Virus record (IMG/VR): IMGVR_UViG_3300042991_000780
Span: 1-64,000 of that record
Reading direction: 5' to 3' (one strand)
Source: a virus
Length of the DNA stretch: 64,000 bases
Shown here: positions 59,074 to 64,000 of the stretch, piece by piece
Layout: the number at the start of each line of letters is the position of its first letter
Position numbering within the stretch: the stretch's first letter is position 1
Translations under genes and position numbers: made by a program
Notes under the pieces: model-generated
Databases searched by the model: none
What the model was told of the DNA's origin: nothing
What the model saw: the letters and a program-made list of their open reading frames with translations, nothing else

Positions 59074-59798
59074 ATGCAAGTCTTATTTAATGTATCAGCA
59101 CCTTTTAAATAACCTCTTGTTGCACCAAGATGCATCATGCTATCTAATGTTGATCCAGCATCAAGATATGTATTATTTGGTGATGATTTAAAACATTCGA
59201 GAATTAATATATTAGTAAAAGGTCCTGCACAAATTAAGAACATATGATTTTCAATATGATTATCCTCAACATATTTTTTCATTTCATAAACAAGTTCATA
59301 ATTTGACATCCATGCATTTGTACCAACATAAAATGTTTTCACAATTTTATCTCTAAACGGTAAATCATATGTAATTGCCAATTTATTCACAACCATAACA
59401 ATATTATAATTATTGAATTCTGGTATTATTTGTTTTACAAATAACGGATAATTCGAATTAACAAAAATGTTTCCCCAAGTTAAATGTTCTTCATCTTGTC
59501 CGGTTAATTTTTTTAATTTCATATGCTTATCATTACCAACACAACACCTACAAGCAATTCCCACATAATAATTATCCGCTTTATATTGTGTTGACTCTAA
59601 TAATTTCTCTCTAAAAAACTTATGCTGCTCTTGTTGTGGATCATATATGAATTCACCATTTAATTTTTGTCTTAGATCAATAAATTCATTAAATAATATT
59701 ATCATCTCACCATCATTTGCTCTTGATATAGCAAATGGTTGATGATTTTTTATCATATTATAAAATTTGGTGAAATCTTCTTTAAATGTTTTCATCAT
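59067..59798 (-). CDS. GT-D fold (DUF1792-like) glycosyltransferase
   Basis: This 243-residue protein has FAISRANDGEMIILF, which resembles the F.DGE motif of GT-D (DUF1792) enzymes. Further on are MFLICAGPFTNILILEC and TYLDAGSTLDSMMH, the conserved C-terminal motifs of that fold. GT-D transferases usually act late in serine-rich protein O-glycan synthesis, which could fit glycosylation of fibre proteins. The gene overlaps the mutase gene by 17 bases. The GT-D assignment is likely, the donor unknown. Confidence 0.65.
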   Translation of the reverse strand: MMKTFKEDFTKFYNMIKNHQPFAISRANDGEMIILFNEFIDLRQKLNGEFIYDPQQEQHKFFREKLLESTQYKADNYYVGIACRCCVGNDKHMKLKKLTGQDEEHLTWGNIFVNSNYPLFVKQIIPEFNNYNIVMVVNKLAITYDLPFRDKIVKTFYVGTNAWMSNYELVYEMKKYVEDNHIENHMFLICAGPFTNILILECFKSSPNNTYLDAGSTLDSMMHLGATRGYLKGADTLNKTCIW

Positions 59799-60882
59799 AT
59801 TTAAAATTATTTGCTAATGTTAGTGCTCTATCAACAGTTTCATCCATATTAAGATATTTATATGAACCTAATCTACCACCAAAAATATATTTCTTATTAT
59901 CAACATTTTCAGCATATTTCTCATAAATAATTTGATTTTTATTATTATTAAATGGATAATATGCTTGAACACCTATTTTCCAATCTTGTGGATATTCTCT
60001 GGTAATAATTGTAAAGTCTTGTTTGCCAAATTCAAAATGTTTATGTTCAATGATTCTGGTAAATTCATATTTTTTTTCAGGATATGAGACAACGCAAACA
60101 CCTTGAAAATCTTTAACTGGTCGTGTTTCATTTTCAAATTTTAATGACCTGTATTCAAGTGCACCAAATTCATAATTAAAAAATTCATCTATTGCACCAG
60201 TATATATAATTTTATCATATTTGTCATTAAAATATTCTTTATTGTTTAAATAATCAACGTTTAGATCAACAGGTATTGCTTTTAATAATGAATTAAATAA
60301 TTTTGTGTAATCTGGCATACCTTGATAGATATCATAATAATAACTATCATTATAATCCATACGAATAACTTGTCGAGCAATTATTTCAGCCGGAATTTCT
60401 TTTGGGTTTTTATGCCACTGTTTTTCTAAATATTGTTTATAAAAAATATCATATATTTCTTTTCCAACATTTCCAAGTGCCCATTCTTCAGCATTATCAT
60501 AAAAATTTCTTTTATATTCTTTGGTCACTTCAGTAATCTTTTTTTCCGCTTCTGTCGGAGTTGTTATATTCCACAATTGATTTAATGTCATTAAATTAAT
60601 TGGTAGTGAATATAATCTATCCCCAAATCTTAATTTCATTCTCAATGAAAATTGATTAATTGTGGTATGTTTTAACAAAAATTTCCACACCAAATCATTT
60701 GATGTGTGAAAAACATGAGCACCATACACATGAACATTAATACCATTCACATTTTCAGTATAACAATTACCACCAATATGATTTCTTCGATCAATAACGT
60801 GACATTTATATCCAACATCAGTTAATTCTCTTGCTATTACTGACCCAAACAGTCCTGATCCAACAATTAATATTTTTTTCAT
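59782..60882 (-). CDS. glf: UDP-galactopyranose mutase
   Basis: This 366-residue flavoenzyme has the FAD site ILIVGSGLFGSVIARELTDVG. It then has HVIDRRNHIGGNCYTE, GAHVFHTSNDLVWKFL, LPINLMTLNQLW, YKQYLEKQWHKNPKEIPAE and the substrate region YEFTRIIEHKHF. It converts UDP-galactopyranose to UDP-galactofuranose, a sugar of bacterial envelope glycans. Length is that of the family. It is three bases from the upstream gene. The identification is firm. Confidence 0.92.
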   Translation of the reverse strand: MKKILIVGSGLFGSVIARELTDVGYKCHVIDRRNHIGGNCYTENVNGINVHVYGAHVFHTSNDLVWKFLLKHTTINQFSLRMKLRFGDRLYSLPINLMTLNQLWNITTPTEAEKKITEVTKEYKRNFYDNAEEWALGNVGKEIYDIFYKQYLEKQWHKNPKEIPAEIIARQVIRMDYNDSYYYDIYQGMPDYTKLFNSLLKAIPVDLNVDYLNNKEYFNDKYDKIIYTGAIDEFFNYEFGALEYRSLKFENETRPVKDFQGVCVVSYPEKKYEFTRIIEHKHFEFGKQDFTIITREYPQDWKIGVQAYYPFNNNKNQIIYEKYAENVDNKKYIFGGRLGSYKYLNMDETVDRALTLANNFKYDENI

Positions 60883-60885
60883 TAC

Positions 60886-61569
60886 TTATTTCACGTATTT
60901 CTTTATTATTTTCTCAGTATATCCTTCAGGTATAATGTTTAAATGTTGTAATATCATTTTAGTGGCAATTGACAATTCTGGAAAATCATTAATGTTTGAA
61001 TCAACAAATTTAATTTTTGCTTTAATATTTAGTTGTTTTGCAATTAAATTCACAATTTCAATAACATAAAGTTTTTCGATAAATGGAAATTCAACATATG
61101 TGTTTTTATCTTTCCATTTTTTTAATAAAATATCAATAATTCCCTTTACATCATCCACATCAATTAAACTTTTATATGTGTTTTTATATACAGTAATTTC
61201 ATTATTTGTTTTAATGCTATTCACAATATAATTAACCAATTCGTGATTATTTCCCCCAAATCCAATTGCTTGAGGTAGTTTTAATATTGTATAAAAATTA
61301 TTAGAATCTTTTATAATGTTTTCGATATTTAATTTATGTTCAGCATATTTTCTTTTTAAAATGTTTGAATCGATAAATGATGAGAAATATACAAGATGTT
61401 TATCTTTATGTTCATGTAATATCTTAATAAGCAAGTCCCTTTCTCTTTTAAATTCATTTGTATTGGTCTCAAAAGAATTTGAAACTCCGGCAGCAAATAT
61501 TATATAATTGTCATCATTTTTATAATCATTTATAAATGCAGATGCTATTAACCCATTACCAATTACCAT
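60886..61569 (-). CDS. NAD-dependent epimerase/dehydratase-like (SDR) protein
   Basis: This 227-residue protein begins MVIGNGLIASAFINDY. It has VYFSSFIDSNILKRKYAEHKLNIE (YxxxH instead of the usual YxxxK), ILKLPQAIGFGGN and SLIDVDDVKGIIDILL, the layout of a small extended SDR. The nucleotide-binding loop is G-N-G-L-I rather than GxxGxxG, which could mean altered cofactor binding. It lies one base after the upstream transferase. A nucleotide-sugar epimerase or reductase is likely, product unknown. Confidence 0.68.
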   Translation of the reverse strand: MVIGNGLIASAFINDYKNDDNYIIFAAGVSNSFETNTNEFKRERDLLIKILHEHKDKHLVYFSSFIDSNILKRKYAEHKLNIENIIKDSNNFYTILKLPQAIGFGGNNHELVNYIVNSIKTNNEITVYKNTYKSLIDVDDVKGIIDILLKKWKDKNTYVEFPFIEKLYVIEIVNLIAKQLNIKAKIKFVDSNINDFPELSIATKMILQHLNIIPEGYTEKIIKKYVK

Positions 61570-61570
61570 T

Positions 61571-62305
61571 TCATTTTATATTATTAACCGTTTTCCAACC
61601 ACGATTCATGTAAAATATACAAATTTTATTTCTAATCTCCAAGTGATTTTGAATTTTCCATGATGCGTTATCGTCACTACCTATATTAAGACCATCGCTA
61701 TAATTCGTACACCAAACATTCAAATTACTATCTGGGTGAGGTGGAACAAATGTATTTATGTTACCATATTTTTGTGCTAAATATGAAAATGTGATATCTT
61801 CACCATTCTCAAGAGTATATGGTTTTTCATACCAAATATATTTTGACCATTCTTGCCTAAAAAACCAAGCATGACCAACAAGATCAACACGTATTGGTTT
61901 ATCTGAGTGTGTTCCATTCCATCCAATCTTTATGTGTGGAACATATCCAGTATTTTGTAAAATAATGCCACTACCGCCAAGAATTCCATTCGTTTCTGGT
62001 TTTTCGATTGTTTCTAAGCAATTCTTTAACCAATCTTTTTGTGGAATAATATCGTCATCAAATATTGCAACATATGGTGTGTTTAAAAATAATGGTATTG
62101 TAAATCTACCAAAAAACTTAGTGTTCCAATTACAAACATATGTTTTTATTTTTTCATCTTTAGGGTACACTTGCACGATATTGCTTTTATTATACCAAAC
62201 ATGAATATTCTCACTCTTTATTGGGATCGACTGGTTCTTTATTGCTTGAATTTGTCTTTCAAGCATTCCCGGTCTTCTATATACATTTAATACAACACTT
62301 ATCAT
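61571..62305 (-). CDS. GT2-like glycosyltransferase
   Basis: This 244-residue protein has MISVVLNVYRRPGMLERQIQAIKNQ at the start, VAIFDDDIIPQKDWLKNCLE (DxD), GGSGIILQ and a late EDITFSYLAQKYG, the standard GT-A family 2 layout. It belongs to the run of transferases near the right edge. Spacing to neighbours is one base each. The donor and acceptor cannot be told. Confidence 0.8.
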   Translation of the reverse strand: MISVVLNVYRRPGMLERQIQAIKNQSIPIKSENIHVWYNKSNIVQVYPKDEKIKTYVCNWNTKFFGRFTIPLFLNTPYVAIFDDDIIPQKDWLKNCLETIEKPETNGILGGSGIILQNTGYVPHIKIGWNGTHSDKPIRVDLVGHAWFFRQEWSKYIWYEKPYTLENGEDITFSYLAQKYGNINTFVPPHPDSNLNVWCTNYSDGLNIGSDDNASWKIQNHLEIRNKICIFYMNRGWKTVNNIK

Positions 62306-62306
62306 A

Positions 62307-62984
62307 TTAAATTAATTTTTTAAATGTATTATTTATTAAATTATCAATTTCTTTATATGGATTATTTCCCCAAATAGTTTTATCATTTGTTAGTAATGGT
62401 TTTAACCACATACTTTCTCTTTTAATAGAAATAATTGAAATTTTTTGTTTTAACAAAAAATAACCCAAATACGGATCAGACATATTTGAAATTTTAAAAT
62501 CTTCCAAATTTATTTTAACCAATCCTTTATAAAAACAAGAAGTTCCAACACCGGGTATCATTACTTTTGTGTCTTCCTTTAATTCTTTTTTAAAATGATA
62601 TACTGTTCTTCCCCTTTTATAATAATCAACACTTTGCTGTAAATTGATGTTACACCCATGAACACAACACACTACTTTATTTTCATATTTTTTCATATTT
62701 TCTATGAGTCTTTCAGCATAATTTTTAGGATATAATATATCGTCATCAATGGTAAAATAATATGTATCATCCTCACAACAATTATAATAAAAAAATCTTA
62801 ATTCAGAACCACCTTTTGTAATTTTAGATATTATTAAATTGTTATTTAATAATATATCTGGAATTTTATTAAATCCTATAAGATTAACATATAATAAATC
62901 ACATTGATCTAAAATGTTTGGAAGTATTATTTTCAAATTACTTTCCCTTGATGAAATAATATTAAGACTAAATATTTTTTTCAT
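62307..62984 (-). CDS. Glycosyltransferase-like protein (GT-A)
   Basis: This 225-residue protein has FSLNIISSRESNLKIILPNIL at the start and YYFTIDDDILYPKNYAERLIE (DxD), as in GT-A transferases. A later HGCNINLQQSVDYYKRG and GVGTSCFYKGLV complete the fold. It overlaps the upstream gene by four bases. It is similar in layout to the gene at 61571. The family is likely, the substrate unknown. Confidence 0.72.
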   Translation of the reverse strand: MKKIFSLNIISSRESNLKIILPNILDQCDLLYVNLIGFNKIPDILLNNNLIISKITKGGSELRFFYYNCCEDDTYYFTIDDDILYPKNYAERLIENMKKYENKVVCCVHGCNINLQQSVDYYKRGRTVYHFKKELKEDTKVMIPGVGTSCFYKGLVKINLEDFKISNMSDPYLGYFLLKQKISIISIKRESMWLKPLLTNDKTIWGNNPYKEIDNLINNTFKKLI

Positions 62985-63523
62985 AAAACGGCAATAATAT
63001 TATTGTGTATATATTCTATTTTATATTCTTTTAATTCTAATCTTCTAACCAAACTTTCAATTTCTGTAGAATTAGATAAGATATTATTTTCAAATTGAAT
63101 TCTATTGGGTACTATATCAACTTCATCAAAAAAATTATTTAATATAATTGCATCATGACCTTCAGTGTCAATTTTTAGAAAATCAATAAAATTAATGTTA
63201 TATTTTTCAATAATTTTTTTAATTTTTGTTACTTTTACAATATCTATTATAATATCTTCCCTTTTAAAATACTGTAAAAGTCTTGGATGATAATCATACA
63301 TAGAACAACAACCTCTTAACCAATTTGGTGCATTATATTTTTTTATTATCTTTTCAGTAACATAATACATTTTCGCAAATCCTTCATAATTGGAAATTGC
63401 AACATTTTCTTTAATACAATTATTTGGAAGTCTGTCAAAATAATATTTTACAGGCTCTATAAATATACCCGGCTCAATTCCTGCCAACGTATTAAAATCA
63501 GATGTCCCAATTTCTATGATCAT
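62981..63523 (-). CDS. FkbM-family methyltransferase
   Basis: This 180-residue protein has IEIGTSDFNTL at its start, GIFIEPVKYYFDRLP, CIKENVAISNYEGFAKMYYV and FIDFLKIDTEGHDAIILN (the DTEG motif of FkbM). It is shorter than usual and lacks an N-terminal extension before the SAM site. It overlaps both neighbours by four bases. Probably methylates a sugar of the same glycan. Confidence 0.78.
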   Translation of the reverse strand: MIIEIGTSDFNTLAGIEPGIFIEPVKYYFDRLPNNCIKENVAISNYEGFAKMYYVTEKIIKKYNAPNWLRGCCSMYDYHPRLLQYFKREDIIIDIVKVTKIKKIIEKYNINFIDFLKIDTEGHDAIILNNFFDEVDIVPNRIQFENNILSNSTEIESLVRRLELKEYKIEYIHNNIIAVL

Positions 63524-64000
63524 TTGTAAAAAATTAATCTTTTACAGGTTGTGTCCTGCCTAATAAGTTTACATTTTTTAAAATTATTCAATAATATATT
63601 TTTAATTTCATTTGTATTATCCCTAACATCTAATATTAAAAATCCATCAGATTTAAGTGTTTTTTCAATAAAATCAGAATATGTTGAATATGGATAATGA
63701 AATGATAACGAAAAAAAAGAGATAATAACATCATATTTTTCATTAAAGGGTAATTTGTCTTTATTAACATTAATGAATTTAACTATATTAATTGGAATAT
63801 CATTTTCGATCAATAAATTCTTCGTTAATTCAAATTCATTATAATAGGAGGCTTCTTTTTTAAAACCATAATAAATTTTATCTGACTGACCGTTTTTATC
63901 AATTAATGTCATATTTTTTATATTAAAATTCTTATATAATAAAATATCAACAGCACCAACACCACAACCAATATCACAAATATTTAAATTTTGATTATTA
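63520..64000 (-). CDS. SAM-dependent methyltransferase (N-terminus outside window)
   Basis: The open frame continues from an ATG at 63912 to the right edge without a stop. The extra upstream codons read LNICDIGCGVGAVDILLYKN, the SAM motif I, so the real start lies beyond the window. Further on come KYDVIISFFSLSFHYPY and LKSDGFLILDVRDNTNEI, the post-I motifs. It overlaps the FkbM gene by four bases. It is the fourth or fifth methyltransferase in the operon. Confidence 0.8.
   Translation of the reverse strand, partial: NNQNLNICDIGCGVGAVDILLYKNFNIKNMTLIDKNGQSDKIYYGFKKEASYYNEFELTKNLLIENDIPINIVKFINVNKDKLPFNEKYDVIISFFSLSFHYPYSTYSDFIEKTLKSDGFLILDVRDNTNEIKNILLNNFKKCKLIRQDTTCKRLIFYK

Noticed and set aside
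1-64000. Stop-codon reassignment as in some Bacteroidota-infecting phages
   Set aside because: All clear genes end at ordinary stops at expected lengths and none needs TAG or TGA read as an amino acid; the Leu-like UAA anticodon reads UUA, not a stop.

Overview
The window is a 64 kb piece of a large, AT-rich, tailed bacteriophage genome. It carries a T4-type replication and recombination set: gp41/DnaB-family helicase, 5'-3' exonuclease of the RNase H/FEN class, UvsX/RecA recombinase and a gp32-like single-strand binding protein ending in DDNYDDLPF. Nearly everything is on the minus strand. Three promoter candidates fit the Bacteroidetes pattern (TTG, 19-20 nt, TAnnTTTG) and start codons lack Shine-Dalgarno sequences, so the host is probably a member of the Bacteroidota. 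The genetic code looks standard.

Layout from left to right. (1) 1-31.7 kb: an array of twelve large fibre/appendage-like proteins plus four small ones. They are modular paralogues that share N-terminal attachment motifs, beta-roll repeats and C-terminal heads; one ends in an S74 autoproteolytic chaperone domain. A GT9 glycosyltransferase, a GIY-YIG homing endonuclease and a small membrane protein interrupt the array. (2) 31.8-34.6 kb: an ARPP-1-like protein and a TROVE/Ro60-like protein with a von Willebrand A domain. (3) 34.6-37.0 kb: an RNA-rich segment behind a host-type promoter. It holds a tRNA-Met, two further tRNA-like genes, three odd tRNA-like elements and a rod-shaped hairpin, plus two homing-type endonuclease genes. 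Five of the RNA elements share a 13-base motif (TTACTGTAAACAC or a close variant on the plus strand) at a fixed distance from an acceptor-like 5' end. (4) 37-43.2 kb: the replication/recombination genes. (5) 43.3-47.8 kb: a structural protein, an acidic protein and a zinc peptidase that share an N-terminal motif, and two small proteins. (6) 47.9-64 kb: a GIY-YIG endonuclease, then a tightly overlapping sugar/glycan operon. It encodes separate kinase and adenylyltransferase halves of HldE, HldD epimerase, a HAD phosphatase, an HNH-cupin fusion, UDP-GlcNAc 2-epimerase, GDP-mannose 3,5-epimerase, UDP-galactopyranose mutase, and many glycosyltransferases and methyltransferases. It continues past the right edge.

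A motif with consensus GTATTTATA(A/T)(A/T)AAA in coding orientation lies just upstream of most gene blocks on both strands and is the likely phage late promoter. Intrinsic terminators separate the blocks. The most unusual part is 31.8-37 kb, where a Ro60-like protein, an ARPP-1-like protein and a family of tRNA-mimicking RNAs sit together. This is a candidate phage Ro/Y-RNA-like or RNA-repair system. A second notable theme is the ADP-heptose pathway plus a GT9 transferase placed among the fibre genes, which suggests glycosylation of virion fibres or remodelling of host glycans.
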